DNA of 64,000 nucleotides from Rhabdonatronobacter sediminivivens (GCF_013415485.1 NZ_JACBXS010000019.1:1-64000); one strand, 5' to 3'; counted from the stretch's first letter, positions 37,898 to 48,420 are shown. Numbers and translations: made by a program. Notes: generated from the sequence alone by a model not told the origin.

Positions 37898-39667
37898 ATG
37901 GCCTTCCCGCTGATGCTTGCCTTGATGATCGTTGCGACCTCGGCCCTGACGGCGGGGGCGGTGCTGCTGGCCGCGCAGGCCTGGCAGGACCGTCAGGCGC
38001 GGCGCCGGGCTGACGGTATCCACCAGGATGATCCCCACGGGCGCGCGGGTTTCGTGTTCCATGATCGTCGGATGCTGGATTGCAACACCCGCGGCCAGGC
38101 GCTGCTGGCCACGGCGCGCGCCGCCCATGCCAGCCCGCCACAAGGCGATGACCTGGAACCGCTGCTGCGCTTTCTGACCCCCCATTTCCCCGGAATGCGT
38201 GGCAGTCTGGCCCAACTGGCCACGCGCGGTGCGCTGTCCATGACCGCCGCCGATGACAGCGGCCTGCAACTCGATGCCGAATGGCGCGCCGGGCTGGCCC
38301 ATATCCATGTCACCGACACCCGCGCCGCCGGCAGCAGCATCATCCTGGACCGGCTCAGCTTCGACGCGCTGGAGGCAGAGTTGCAAAGCCTGCGCCAATG
38401 CACCGAAAAGGCCCCCTTCCTGATCTGGCATCAGGACAGTGATGACGCCGTCACCTGGGCCAATGGTGCCTATCTTGAACTGGCCGCCCGGCAGGACCAT
38501 GACCTTGTCTGGCCCCTGCCCGTGCTCTTTCCCGCAGCCTCGGACCCGGAGACGCCCCGTCTCTGCCTGCAGCTTGAAGACCGGCCCTGCTGGTTTCAGC
38601 ATCATCACCAGCCCATCGCCAATGGCACCCTGCATTACGCCATCCCGGTTGAGGCCGGATCCCAGCAGGACAGCGGGCGCCGTGACCTGATGCAGACGCT
38701 GGCAGGCGCCTTTGCCACCCACCAGGTGGGGCTGGCAGTCTTTGACCGCGCGCGGGTGCTGCAGATATTCAACCCCGCGCTGGTGGACATGACCGGGCTG
38801 GAGCCTGAGTTCCTCATCGCGCGCCCGCGCTTCGACCAGGTCCTGCACTGCCTGCGGGAACGCCGCCTGCTGCCCGAACCTGCCGATTACCGCTCCTGGC
38901 GCAACGCCCTGCTGGAGATGGAGCGCGCCGCGGAAACCGGCGCCTACCATGAGGAATGGGCGCTGCCCTCGGGGCAGACCTTTCACGTCACCGGTCGCCC
39001 GCACCCCGATGGCGGCATCGCCTTCCTGTTCGAGGATGTGACCAGCGAAATCACCCTCACCCGCAGCTTCCGGGCACAGATCGAAACCGCCCAATCAGTG
39101 ATCGATGCCATGCCGCAGGCCATGGCCGTCTTCTCCCCCCAGGGCACGCTGACGCTGGCCAATGCCGCCTATCACCGGCTCTGGGGCAGCGACCCCGACG
39201 AGGTCGCCGCCCGCATCAACCTGCAGGGCGCGCTGCAGGGGTGGCGCGCGCGCAGCCAGCCCAGCCCGCTTTGGGATGCGCTGGCCAGCCTGACCGAGCG
39301 GCGCAGCGAAGACGGCGCGATCCGGGGCAGTGCGGTCCTGCGCAACGGGCAGATCCTTTCGGTTCACACCACCGCACTTGAAGGCCGCAACACGCTGGTC
39401 ACCTTCGAACAGGCCGTCGGCGCCCAGCGCCAGGGCGCGGCGGGTGCGGTGCCACCGCCGCACCTGCATGGCCAGAGCCTGACGGCGGCCGCTCCCCACG
39501 CCTTGCCCGAAACCATGAGCAAGAGCCCGATCATGCTGGCCGAAGCCCCACGCCCCCAGCCCGCGATCCATGCCGCTGCGGCGGCGCGGGCGTCTGCCCG
39601 CTCAAGCGTGGATCACAGCGCAACCGCATCCGTCGCGGCACGCACGGGCTCCTTGGGCGACGGTTGA
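37898..39667 (+). CDS. Membrane-anchored PAS-domain protein lacking a kinase domain
   Basis: A 589-residue protein with one N-terminal span (residues about 1-25), then about three PAS-like modules. The clearest are GLAVFDRARVLQIFNPALVDMTGL (about 278-301) and PQAMAVFSPQGTLTLANAAY (about 403-422). The C-terminal 110 residues are Ala/Pro-rich and disordered. No H-box, ATP-binding or output domain is visible, so it is a sensor or scaffold, not an enzyme. The PAS part recalls DivL-type cell-cycle proteins, and a CtrA-like box lies upstream, but that link is inferred. The start at 37898 has CGGAGA five bases upstream; 37880 is the alternative. Confidence 0.75.
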   Translation: MAFPLMLALMIVATSALTAGAVLLAAQAWQDRQARRRADGIHQDDPHGRAGFVFHDRRMLDCNTRGQALLATARAAHASPPQGDDLEPLLRFLTPHFPGMRGSLAQLATRGALSMTAADDSGLQLDAEWRAGLAHIHVTDTRAAGSSIILDRLSFDALEAELQSLRQCTEKAPFLIWHQDSDDAVTWANGAYLELAARQDHDLVWPLPVLFPAASDPETPRLCLQLEDRPCWFQHHHQPIANGTLHYAIPVEAGSQQDSGRRDLMQTLAGAFATHQVGLAVFDRARVLQIFNPALVDMTGLEPEFLIARPRFDQVLHCLRERRLLPEPADYRSWRNALLEMERAAETGAYHEEWALPSGQTFHVTGRPHPDGGIAFLFEDVTSEITLTRSFRAQIETAQSVIDAMPQAMAVFSPQGTLTLANAAYHRLWGSDPDEVAARINLQGALQGWRARSQPSPLWDALASLTERRSEDGAIRGSAVLRNGQILSVHTTALEGRNTLVTFEQAVGAQRQGAAGAVPPPHLHGQSLTAAAPHALPETMSKSPIMLAEAPRPQPAIHAAAAARASARSSVDHSATASVAARTGSLGDG

Positions 39668-39749
39668 AGCAGGCCAAAGGCAAATCGGCGCCGGCGCGCG
39701 CCAGGGTCTCGGCCCGCGGGCAGTTCCGGCTGCAGCAAGCATCCGCGCC

Positions 39750-40079
39750 TTACCCGGGCAGGAAATGCAACCCCATCAGGACACCTGCGCCTGAAACCAC
39801 CGCCAGCACCACATTGCGCGTCAGCAGCCCTACCGCCACCGTGACCACCGCAGCCGAAATGCGCGCCGGGTCGGGCGCGCCATCCGTTGCCGCCGGAAAC
39901 AGGATCATCGGCGCAATCATCCCCGGCATCACGGCCACAGCCGTGTAGCGCAGATGCCGCAGCACCCATTCCGGCAGATCGCGCGATCCGATCAATCCCA
40001 GAAAGGAATAGCGCAGCAGAAATGTCCCGGCCCCCAGGCCCAGGATGATCACCCAGATGTCAAGCGCAGTATAGTCCAT
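39750..40079 (-). CDS. azlD: AzlD-family branched-chain amino acid export subunit
   Basis: A small membrane protein of 109 residues with about four hydrophobic spans and the AzlD-typical segments GTFLLRYSFLGL (residues about 18-29), LRYTAVAVMPGMIAP (about 43-57) and LLTRNVVLAVVSGAGVL (about 85-101). AzlD normally works with AzlC, a larger permease encoded just upstream, as an exporter of branched-chain amino acids. No azlC is visible on either side here. The gene stands alone between the PAS gene and the aldehyde dehydrogenase. Confidence 0.85.
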   Translation of the reverse strand: MDYTALDIWVIILGLGAGTFLLRYSFLGLIGSRDLPEWVLRHLRYTAVAVMPGMIAPMILFPAATDGAPDPARISAAVVTVAVGLLTRNVVLAVVSGAGVLMGLHFLPG

Positions 40080-40233
40080 GACCCTGCCTTACCCGCTCTG
40101 CGCCGCTTTGCAACCCGTCCCCCGCCCCGGCGTTCCATTCCCGGATCATGCGCCCGCGCGCAGCGCCCGGCCCAACGGGATGAGCCGCGCCGCAAGGCGT
40201 GGCGAAGACGGGCGGGAGCCCCCCCTCCCCGCT

Positions 40234-42582
40234 TCACGCGCCGTAAGGGGTCCAGACCGTCTTGACCTGCACTGCAAACTCCCTGAACACCGCCTCCTGC
40301 CCTGCCGGGCCGAACCAGTCGCGCTGCGCGCTTTCTGTCCACACGGGCTTCAGGTTCCCGGCGGCTTCGGCCTCGGCCATGGCGCAGACCTCGGGCGGGG
40401 CGACGCAGCACAGCGCATCCACCCCGTCATGGGCGGCCAGCACCCGCGTCAGCGCCGCCCGCGGCCCCGAGACGATATTGACCACCCCCCCCGGCACGTC
40501 CGAGCTGACCAGCAGCTGCCCGAAATCCAGCGCCGGCAGCGGTTGGGTCTGCGAGGGCACCACCACCACCCGGTTGCCCATGGCAATCGCCGGCAGCACC
40601 AGCGATACAAAGCCCAGCAGCGCGGGCGCATCGGGGCAGATCACCCCCATCACCCCATGCGGCACATTCATCGCCAGGGTCACATGGGCCGAGCGTGTGG
40701 CGTGGACCCGCCCGTCCAGCTTGTCTGCCCAGGCGGCGTGGAGGAAGGCGCGGCGGATCGAACAGTCGACCTCGGCCGCCGGGTCGGGGCTGCCCGCCTG
40801 GACCAGCGCCTCGGTCATTTCGGCGCGGCGGCGGTCCATGTTTTCCGCCAGGAAATAGAGAACCTGCGCACGCTCATGGCCCGTCGCGCGCCCCCAGCCC
40901 GTGGCCTTGGCCGCCGCCTCGACCGCGTTGCGGATATCCTTGCGGCTGCCCCAGGGCGCCTGGCCGATCACGTCGCCACCGGCGCCATGCACCGACCAGC
41001 TTTGCCCGGCATCCGCGCGCTTGAAGGCACCGCCGATGAACAGCTTGGTGGTCCGGTCGATCCCGCCACCCGCGCCCCCACCTGCAGGCAGCGGCACCGG
41101 TGCAGGGCTGTCGGCCAGCGGCGCACGCCCCTGCGGCCCCGGCGCGGCCAGATAGGCCAGCATCCCCGCCCGCCCCCCTTCACGCCCGAAGCCGGACTCG
41201 CGCATCCCGCCAAAGGGCGCATTGGCGTCAAAGAGGTTCGTGGCGTTGATCCAGACCACGCCTGCGCGCAGATTGGCCGCCACATCCATGGCCGTGCCGA
41301 TGTTTTCCGTCCAGACCGAGGCCGCCAGCCCGTAGCGGGTATTGTTGGCCAGTTCCAGCGCCTCGGGCGGGGTGCGGAAGGTCATCATCACGGCAACGGG
41401 GCCGAAGATTTCCTCGGTTACGGCGATATTGGCGGGGGCGACATCGGTCAGCAGCATGGGCGGGCAGAAACAGCCCTGCGGGGCAGTGCCAGCGTGCACC
41501 GTGGCCCCCTGCGCCTGCGCCTGATCCACCAGCCCGGTGATCCGCTCCAGTTGCCGCGGATGCACGATGGCGCCGATATCGGTGCCCTTGTCCAGCGGAT
41601 CGCCCGCGCGCAGCCGCCCCATACGGGCGCGCAGCAGGGCCTCGAACCGGGGCGCCACGGCTTCGGCCACCAGGATGCGCGACCCCGCGCAGCAGACCTC
41701 GCCCTGGTTGAACCAGATGGCATCGACCACGCCTTCGACCGCCGCATCCAGATCGGCATCGGCAAAGACGATGAAGGGCGACTTGCCGCCCAGCTCCAGC
41801 GTCAGGGCCTTGCCGGTCCCGGCGGTGGCGCGGCGGATCTCGCGCCCTACCGCGGTGGAGCCGGTGAAGGCGATCTTGTCCACGCCCTCATGCGCGACCA
41901 GCGCCGCCCCGGTGGTGCCATCGCCGGTGACGATATTCACCACACCGGGGGGCAGACCGATCTCGGTGCAGATCTCGGCGAAGAGCAGCGCCGTGAGGGG
42001 GGTGTATTCCGCCGGTTTCAGCACCACCGTATTGCCCGCCGCCAGCGCCGGCGCGATCTTCCAGGCCAGCATCAGCAGCGGAAAGTTCCAGGGGATGATC
42101 TGGCCGCAGACGCCATGGGGGCGGTGGTTCGGGAACTCCTCGACCACCAGTTCGGCCCAGCCCGCGTGGTGGTAGAAATGGCGCACGGCCAGGGGTATGT
42201 CGATGTCGCGCGCCTCGCGGATGGGTTTGCCGTTGTCCAGAACCTCCAGCACCGCAAACAGGCGTTCGCGTTTCTGGATATGGCGGGCCATGGCATAGAG
42301 GTAACGCGCGCGTTCGTGCCCGGGCCGGGCCGACCAATCGCCAAAGGCCGCGCGGGCGGCGGCCACGGCGGCGTCGATATCCGCCGCGCTGCCCTGGCTG
42401 ACCTGCGCCAGCGGCGCGCCGGTGGCCGGGTTGTCAGTGGTGAACAGCGCATCGGGTGCGGTGAAGGCGCCGTTGATGAAATGGCCGAAGGGGCCGCGCT
42501 CCAGCCATTTCAGGGCGTGATCGGCGCTTTCGGGGGCGGGGCCATAGTCCATACTGTCCAGAACCTCGGATATGCTGGGCAT
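40234..42582 (-). CDS. Two-domain aldehyde dehydrogenase (ALDH16-like)
   Basis: A 782-residue protein with two tandem aldehyde dehydrogenase folds. The first (residues about 30-490) is complete: NAD-binding PWNFPLLM and GSTAVGREI, the catalytic Glu in LELGGKSP and nucleophile Cys in GEVCCAGSR. The second (about 515-782) retains an NAD-domain-like fold but has no catalytic Cys or Glu motif and is shortened. This is the ALDH16 architecture. deoC lies 14 bases upstream, so the enzyme probably oxidises acetaldehyde or a related aldehyde from deoxyribose breakdown. Ribosome site GAAAGGG precedes the start. Confidence 0.9.
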   Translation of the reverse strand: MPSISEVLDSMDYGPAPESADHALKWLERGPFGHFINGAFTAPDALFTTDNPATGAPLAQVSQGSAADIDAAVAAARAAFGDWSARPGHERARYLYAMARHIQKRERLFAVLEVLDNGKPIREARDIDIPLAVRHFYHHAGWAELVVEEFPNHRPHGVCGQIIPWNFPLLMLAWKIAPALAAGNTVVLKPAEYTPLTALLFAEICTEIGLPPGVVNIVTGDGTTGAALVAHEGVDKIAFTGSTAVGREIRRATAGTGKALTLELGGKSPFIVFADADLDAAVEGVVDAIWFNQGEVCCAGSRILVAEAVAPRFEALLRARMGRLRAGDPLDKGTDIGAIVHPRQLERITGLVDQAQAQGATVHAGTAPQGCFCPPMLLTDVAPANIAVTEEIFGPVAVMMTFRTPPEALELANNTRYGLAASVWTENIGTAMDVAANLRAGVVWINATNLFDANAPFGGMRESGFGREGGRAGMLAYLAAPGPQGRAPLADSPAPVPLPAGGGAGGGIDRTTKLFIGGAFKRADAGQSWSVHGAGGDVIGQAPWGSRKDIRNAVEAAAKATGWGRATGHERAQVLYFLAENMDRRRAEMTEALVQAGSPDPAAEVDCSIRRAFLHAAWADKLDGRVHATRSAHVTLAMNVPHGVMGVICPDAPALLGFVSLVLPAIAMGNRVVVVPSQTQPLPALDFGQLLVSSDVPGGVVNIVSGPRAALTRVLAAHDGVDALCCVAPPEVCAMAEAEAAGNLKPVWTESAQRDWFGPAGQEAVFREFAVQVKTVWTPYGA

Positions 42583-42596
42583 TGCGGAAAACCCTT

Positions 42597-43547
42597 TCAG
42601 GCAAGCGCGTGGCGGTGCGCGGCGGCATAGCGCCCGGTGACATGGTGGTCCAACTGGCGTTCGATATCGCCCAGCATGGAGGAGGCGCCCAGCCGGAACA
42701 GCCCCGGCTCCAGCCAGTCGCGGCCCAGTTCCTCGCGCATCAGGATCTGCCAGTTCAGCGCATCCTTCGCGGTTTTCATGCCACCAGCGGGCTTGAAGCC
42801 GACCCGGTGGCCGGTGGCGGCGGCATAGTCGCGGATGGCGCGGGTCATCACCAGCCCCACGGGCAAGGTGGCGTTGACCCCCTCCTTGCCGGTGGAGGTC
42901 TTGATGAAATCCGCCCCCGCCGCCATGGCCACGCGAGAGGACGCGGCCACGTTGCGCAGGGTGACCAGATCGCCGGTGGCCAGGATCGCCTTCAGATGCG
43001 CCGGGCCGCAGGCTTCGCGCATGGCGGCGATTTCATCATGCAAGGCCGCCCAATCGGCGGCCAGCACATGGGCGCGGGTGATGACGATGTCGATTTCCGC
43101 CGCGCCCTGATCCACCGCATAGCGGATTTCGGCCAGCCGCAGGTCCAGCGGCATCAGTCCCGCCGGAAACCCCGTGGCGACCGAAGCGACGGGGATGCCC
43201 GAGCCCTCCAGCGCGCGCACCGCAGGGGCCACCATGGTGGGATAAACGCAGACCGCCCCGCAGACCGGCATGGCCTCCAGCCCAAGCCCGGCGACAATGT
43301 GATCGGCCAGCGGGCGGCGGGCCTTGGCGCAAAGCCGGCGCACCCGGTCCGGTGTGTCATCGCCCGCCAGCGTTGTCAGGTCCATGCAGCGGATCGCATT
43401 GACCAGCCAGGCCGCCTGATGGACATTCTTCAGGCTGCGCCGGGCGGTCAGCGTGGCCGCGCGGCGTTCGGTCGCCGGGCGGTTCACGGCCAGCCGGTCC
43501 AGCGCGGCGAAATCGGGCGGGGTGCCGGGGTTGCGGGCGTGGGACAT
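42597..43547 (-). CDS. deoC: Deoxyribose-phosphate aldolase DeoC
   Basis: A 316-residue class I aldolase that splits 2-deoxyribose 5-phosphate into glyceraldehyde 3-phosphate and acetaldehyde. The Schiff-base Lys is in GADFIKTSTGK (residues about 206-216), and the second catalytic Lys is in GFKPAGGMKT (about 241-250). It is longer than E. coli DeoC (about 259) because of an N-terminal extension, as in the alphaproteobacterial and animal forms. The start at 43547 has GGAG upstream. It forms an operon with the downstream aldehyde dehydrogenase and is divergent from the iron importer. Confidence 0.93.
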   Translation of the reverse strand: MSHARNPGTPPDFAALDRLAVNRPATERRAATLTARRSLKNVHQAAWLVNAIRCMDLTTLAGDDTPDRVRRLCAKARRPLADHIVAGLGLEAMPVCGAVCVYPTMVAPAVRALEGSGIPVASVATGFPAGLMPLDLRLAEIRYAVDQGAAEIDIVITRAHVLAADWAALHDEIAAMREACGPAHLKAILATGDLVTLRNVAASSRVAMAAGADFIKTSTGKEGVNATLPVGLVMTRAIRDYAAATGHRVGFKPAGGMKTAKDALNWQILMREELGRDWLEPGLFRLGASSMLGDIERQLDHHVTGRYAAAHRHALA

Positions 43548-43682
43548 GGGGGCTCCGGCTGGAAGGGTCTGGGCGCAGTATGCGTGGCGCGGGCCGGGGC
43601 CGCAATCCCCGAGGCTGACCGGACGGTCAAATCCGTCACACGCCGTCAGAAGCTTTCTTGACGAAACCACTCGGGTATTATA

Positions 43683-43697
43683 ACTGACAGCTTCAGT
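43683..43697 (+). promoter_or_regulatory. Small dyad upstream of the ferric-iron importer
   Basis: ACTGA and TCAGT are separated by five bases, about 100 bases upstream of the iron-binding protein ATG and just past TATTATAA at 43676-43683. The position suits an iron-responsive operator, but the dyad is short and I cannot match it confidently to a known box. Confidence 0.3.
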
Positions 43698-43797
43698 AGG
43701 AATTGAGCGGACCAACCGCGCAAGGGAGGTGCCAGCAGGCGCAGTACCGGGATCCTGTTCCTGCATGCACGCAACACATGCCTTACAGGGGTCTGAC

Positions 43798-44784
43798 ATG
43801 ACATTTCTCCGCACTTCGGTCTTCGCCTTGGCGGCCTTTGCCGCAACGCCCACCCTGGCTGACCTGACGCTCTATTCCGGCCGGGGCGAGCCGCTGGTCG
43901 CACCGATCATCGAGGCCTTTACCGCCCAGACCGGCATCACCGTCAATGTCCGCTATGCCGGAACCGCCGAACTGGCGGTCCTGCTGCAGGAAGAGGGCGA
44001 TGCCTCGCCCGCGGATCTGTACTGGGCGCAGGATGCCGCCGCGCTGGGGTCGGTGGTGGACCTGTTTGCGCCACTGCCCGAGGCGCTGGTGGCCGATGTG
44101 CCCACCGCCTATCGCGACGCCGAAAACCGCTGGGTGGCCACATCGGGCCGGGGCCGGGTGCTGGCCTATTCGACCGAGCGGGTGGACGCGGCTGAACTGC
44201 CCGCATCGATCTTCGATCTGACGGATGAAAAATGGAACGGGCGCATCGCCCTGCCCGCGACCAATGGCTCTTTCCTGGCCCATGTCACGGCCATGCGCGT
44301 GACCCATGGCGAGGAGGCAACCGCCGAATGGCTGGCCGGGATCGCCGCCAACAACCCTGTCGCCGTGCGCAACAACACGGCCGGGATTCAGGCCATCGGC
44401 GATGGCGAGGCCGATGTGGCCGTGACCAACAACTATTATCTCAACCGCTTCCTGAACCGCGACGCCGAGTTTCCCGTGTCGCAGACCCTGTTTGCCAATG
44501 AAGGCGATATCGGCAACCTGCTGCTGGTGGCCGGAATGGGCGTGCTGAACAGCTCGGACCAGCAGGAACAGGCGCAAGCCTTCATCGAATTCCTGCTCTC
44601 GCCCGCCGCGCAGCAGTATTTCACCGGCGAAGTGTCCGAGTTCCCGATCATTCCGGGCACGATCGTCACCCGTCAGGATATCAACCTTGACGATGTGATC
44701 CGTGTTGCGCCAGAAGTCGACCTCAACACCATCGGCGATCTGGAAGGCACGCTGGAGATGATCCGCGCAGCCGGGCTGCTTTGA
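43798..44784 (+). CDS. fbpA: Ferric-iron ABC transporter, substrate-binding protein (FbpA/AfuA-type)
   Basis: A periplasmic binding protein of 328 residues with a signal peptide (cleavage after TLA, about residue 21). The family-typical LTLYSGRGEPL starts the mature protein, and the iron-ligand tyrosine pair is in VTNNYYLNRFLN (residues about 215-226). Other ligand regions are YWAQDAAALG and YSTERV. It captures ferric iron delivered to the periplasm. First gene of a three-gene importer; the permease start overlaps its stop as TTGA. Confidence 0.9.
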   Translation: MTFLRTSVFALAAFAATPTLADLTLYSGRGEPLVAPIIEAFTAQTGITVNVRYAGTAELAVLLQEEGDASPADLYWAQDAAALGSVVDLFAPLPEALVADVPTAYRDAENRWVATSGRGRVLAYSTERVDAAELPASIFDLTDEKWNGRIALPATNGSFLAHVTAMRVTHGEEATAEWLAGIAANNPVAVRNNTAGIQAIGDGEADVAVTNNYYLNRFLNRDAEFPVSQTLFANEGDIGNLLLVAGMGVLNSSDQQEQAQAFIEFLLSPAAQQYFTGEVSEFPIIPGTIVTRQDINLDDVIRVAPEVDLNTIGDLEGTLEMIRAAGLL

Positions 44785-46376
44785 GCCTGACCACGACCAT
44801 AAGCCCGCGTCTGTGGCGCCAACCACGGGCGCGGGTGATCTTTTCGGCCCTCGGTCTGATGATCGGGGGCCTGATGGTATTGCCGCTGATCTGGCTGGTG
44901 ATGCGGGCGGCGCAGGCGGATATGGCGCAGGTGATCGACATGTTCACCCGTCCGCGCACGCTGCAACTGCTGGTCAATACCTTCCTGCTGGTGGTCTGCA
45001 CGCTGGCGCTGGCCACGGCCATGGCGCTGCCCCTGGCCTGGCTGGTCAGCCGCACGAACCTGCGCGGGCGGCGGCTGGTCAACGTGCTGGCGGTGATCCC
45101 GCTGGCGGTGCCGGGCTATGTGATGGCCTATGCGCTGATCGGCCTGTCGGGCAATTTCGGCTTCATGAACCAGGTGTTCGGCTTTACCATTCCACGGCTG
45201 CAAGGGCTGCCCGGCGCCACGCTGGCGCTGTCGCTCTACACCTTTCCCTATATCTACCTGAACCTGCGCGCCGCCTTTGCGGGCCTTGACCAATCGCTGG
45301 AAGAAGCCGCGCGCGCCCTGGGCGCCACCCCGCGCGAGGTGTTCTTTCGCGTCACCCTGCCCCACCTCATGCCCGCGCTGATGGCGGGGTGGCTGGTGGT
45401 GGGGCTGTATGTCATCGGCGATTTCGGCGCCGTGGCGCTGATGCGGTTCGAGGTCTTCAGTTACGCCATCTATCTGCAGTATTCGGCCATGTTCGACCGG
45501 GTCTATGCGGCCTGGCTGGCGCTGATGCTGATTGCGATTGCGCTCTCCGTGGTCTGGTGGGAAAGCCGCCTGCGCGAAGGCGCGCATTATGCGCGCACCG
45601 GCTCCGGTGCGGGCAGCGCGCGGCGGCTGATGACGCTGCCGCCGCTGGCGCAGGTGCTGGGCTGGGCCTTTGTGGCGGTGGTGGTGCTGGCCTCGATCGG
45701 TCTGCCGATCGCGGTGCTTAGCTTCTGGATGGTGCGGCTGGATGATCTGCCGGGTGTGCTGCCTGCGCTGTTCCGCGCCTTTTCGCAATCGCTGTCGGTG
45801 GCGGCACCGGCGGCGCTGATGGCGGCGGCCATGGCGCTGCCGGTGGCGGTGCTGGCGGTGCGCTACCCCTCGCCGCTGTCAACCTTCATCAACCGGCTGG
45901 CCTTTGTCGGCTATGCGGTGCCAGCGCTGGCCTTTGCGCTGGCCTTCGTGTTCTTCTCGCTCCACGGGGCGCGGTTCCTGTATCAGACGCAGTTCCTGCT
46001 GGTCATGGTCTATGGTCTGAGCTTCCTGGCGCTGGCGCTGGGGCCGATCCGCTCGGCGCTCTATCAGGCGCGGCCTTCGGTCGAGGAATCGGCCCGCGCG
46101 CTGGGCCATGGGCCGCTGTCGGTCTTTGCCCGCGTCACCCTGCCCACCATCCGCCCCGGCGTGGTGGCGGGGATGGTGCTGGTCTTTGTCATCGCCATGA
46201 AGGAGCTGCCCATCGCCTTTCTGCTGGCGCCCACCGGGTTCCGGCCCCTGTCGATCACCATGTTTTCGCGCACCTCCGAGGGGATGTTGATGGAAGCCGC
46301 GCCCTATGCGGCAGCGATCATGGTGTTTTCCGCCCTTTTCGTGGGCTTCGTTCTGCGCCATGACAAGAAGACCTGA
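44781..46376 (+). CDS. fbpB: Ferric-iron ABC transporter permease (FbpB-type)
   Basis: A fused permease of 531 residues with two copies of the ABC membrane domain, about 12 spans in total. Each half has an EAA loop: EEAARALGATPREVFFRVTLP (residues about 174-194) and EESARALGHGPLSVFARVTLP (about 435-455). This double-length layout is the rule for FbpB/AfuB/SfuB. The TTG at 44781 overlaps the fbpA stop and gives the expected N-terminus. Moves ferric iron across the inner membrane. Confidence 0.9.
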   Translation: MSLTTTISPRLWRQPRARVIFSALGLMIGGLMVLPLIWLVMRAAQADMAQVIDMFTRPRTLQLLVNTFLLVVCTLALATAMALPLAWLVSRTNLRGRRLVNVLAVIPLAVPGYVMAYALIGLSGNFGFMNQVFGFTIPRLQGLPGATLALSLYTFPYIYLNLRAAFAGLDQSLEEAARALGATPREVFFRVTLPHLMPALMAGWLVVGLYVIGDFGAVALMRFEVFSYAIYLQYSAMFDRVYAAWLALMLIAIALSVVWWESRLREGAHYARTGSGAGSARRLMTLPPLAQVLGWAFVAVVVLASIGLPIAVLSFWMVRLDDLPGVLPALFRAFSQSLSVAAPAALMAAAMALPVAVLAVRYPSPLSTFINRLAFVGYAVPALAFALAFVFFSLHGARFLYQTQFLLVMVYGLSFLALALGPIRSALYQARPSVEESARALGHGPLSVFARVTLPTIRPGVVAGMVLVFVIAMKELPIAFLLAPTGFRPLSITMFSRTSEGMLMEAAPYAAAIMVFSALFVGFVLRHDKKT

Positions 46377-46392
46377 TATCGCCCGAGGATCC

Positions 46393-47481
<1,089 letters not shown>

Positions 47482-47542
47482 GGGGCGGTGATCTGGCGGA
47501 GCGCGCGATGCGCGCACGCCTTCTGGCACTGCGTGCGGGGTC

Positions 47543-47561
47543 AGGGGGCATTCTGCCCCCT
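47543..47561. terminator. Hairpin between convergent fbpC and pcaD-like genes
   Basis: A perfect eight-base-pair stem, AGGGGGCA/TGCCCCCT, with a TTC loop between the converging stops. There is no strong T-tract beside it. Some 20 bases further, CCCCCGGAGAGTATTTTT occurs; similar short segments seem common downstream of Rhodobacterales genes, but only this copy is in the window. Confidence 0.45.
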
Positions 47562-47624
47562 CTGCGCGTGCCGCGCATTCACCCCCGGAGAGTATTTTTC
47601 GGCATGAAAATTGGGTGAGTTGGC

Positions 47625-48419
47625 TCAGGGCGTGATGTGGCCGGTGCTGCGCAGGAAATCGGTGAGCAGGGCGGCATAGGCTTCGGGGGCCTCGACACAG
47701 GGCAGATGGCCAGTGCCGCGCAGGAGTTCGAAGCGCGCGCCGGGAATGAGCGCGAGGGTTTCGCGCATCAGATCCGGCGGGGTGGAGCCGTCATGATCGC
47801 CACCGATGCCAAGCGTGGGCAGGCGCAGGGTGGCGGTGGTGGTGTAGAAATCCGTGCCGGCGATGGCGGCGCAGCAGCCTGCGTAACCGGCGGCGGGGGT
47901 GCGGGTGAGCATGTGGCGCCAGGCGGTCAGCGCGGGGGTCTTGCGGAAGTCCGGGGAGAACCAGCGCTCCATCACCGGGTCGGCGAGGGGCTCGATCCCG
48001 TGGGTTTCGACGGTGGCGATGCGGTCGCGCCAAATGTCGGGCGTGGCGATCTTGGCGGCGGTGTTCGACAGGACCATGGCGCGGATCAGGTCCGGGCGTT
48101 TGACCGCCAGCCCCTGGGCGATCATGCCGCCGATGGAGAGGCCGACGAAGAGGCAGTCCGTGACGCCCAGATGGTCCAGCAGGCGTTCGGTATCGCGGAT
48201 CAGCTGGCCCATGGAATAGGGCGCGGGGGGCGTGTCCGACAGGCCGTGGCCACGGCGGTCATAGCGGATGTATTTCAGCGAGGGCGGGAGCAGCGGGATC
48301 ACCTGATCCCAGAGCCGCAGGTCCGTGCCCAGCGAGTTGGAGAAGACCACCGGCGCGCCTTTGGGGGTGCCGTCGATGCGGTAGTGCAGGCGGATGTCGC
48401 CCAGGTCTGCGATCTGCAT
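47625..48419 (-). CDS. pcaD: 3-oxoadipate enol-lactonase-type alpha/beta hydrolase
   Basis: A 264-residue alpha/beta hydrolase. The nucleophile elbow is GLSIGG (residues about 93-98), the oxyanion region SNSLGTDLRLWD is near 27-38, YDRRGHGLSD is near 53-62, and the catalytic His is in GTGHLPCVEAPE near 236-247. The SLGTDLRLWD and RYDRRGHGLS motifs fit PcaD, which opens 3-oxoadipate enol-lactone in the beta-ketoadipate pathway. No other pca gene is present, so the pathway role is uncertain. Its start is one base from the dehydratase stop. Confidence 0.8.
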   Translation of the reverse strand: MQIADLGDIRLHYRIDGTPKGAPVVFSNSLGTDLRLWDQVIPLLPPSLKYIRYDRRGHGLSDTPPAPYSMGQLIRDTERLLDHLGVTDCLFVGLSIGGMIAQGLAVKRPDLIRAMVLSNTAAKIATPDIWRDRIATVETHGIEPLADPVMERWFSPDFRKTPALTAWRHMLTRTPAAGYAGCCAAIAGTDFYTTTATLRLPTLGIGGDHDGSTPPDLMRETLALIPGARFELLRGTGHLPCVEAPEAYAALLTDFLRSTGHITP

Positions 48420-48420
48420 G

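Noticed and set aside
40078..42630. An 850-codon frame on the plus strand opposite the aldehyde dehydrogenase
   Set aside because: Antisense shadow; Arg/His/Gln-rich product without a recognisable domain.
47581..47598. CCCCCGGAGAGTATTTTT as a dispersed Rhodobacterales element
   Set aside because: It is reminiscent of short sequences downstream of genes in this order, but only one copy is in the window, so no repeat can be claimed.
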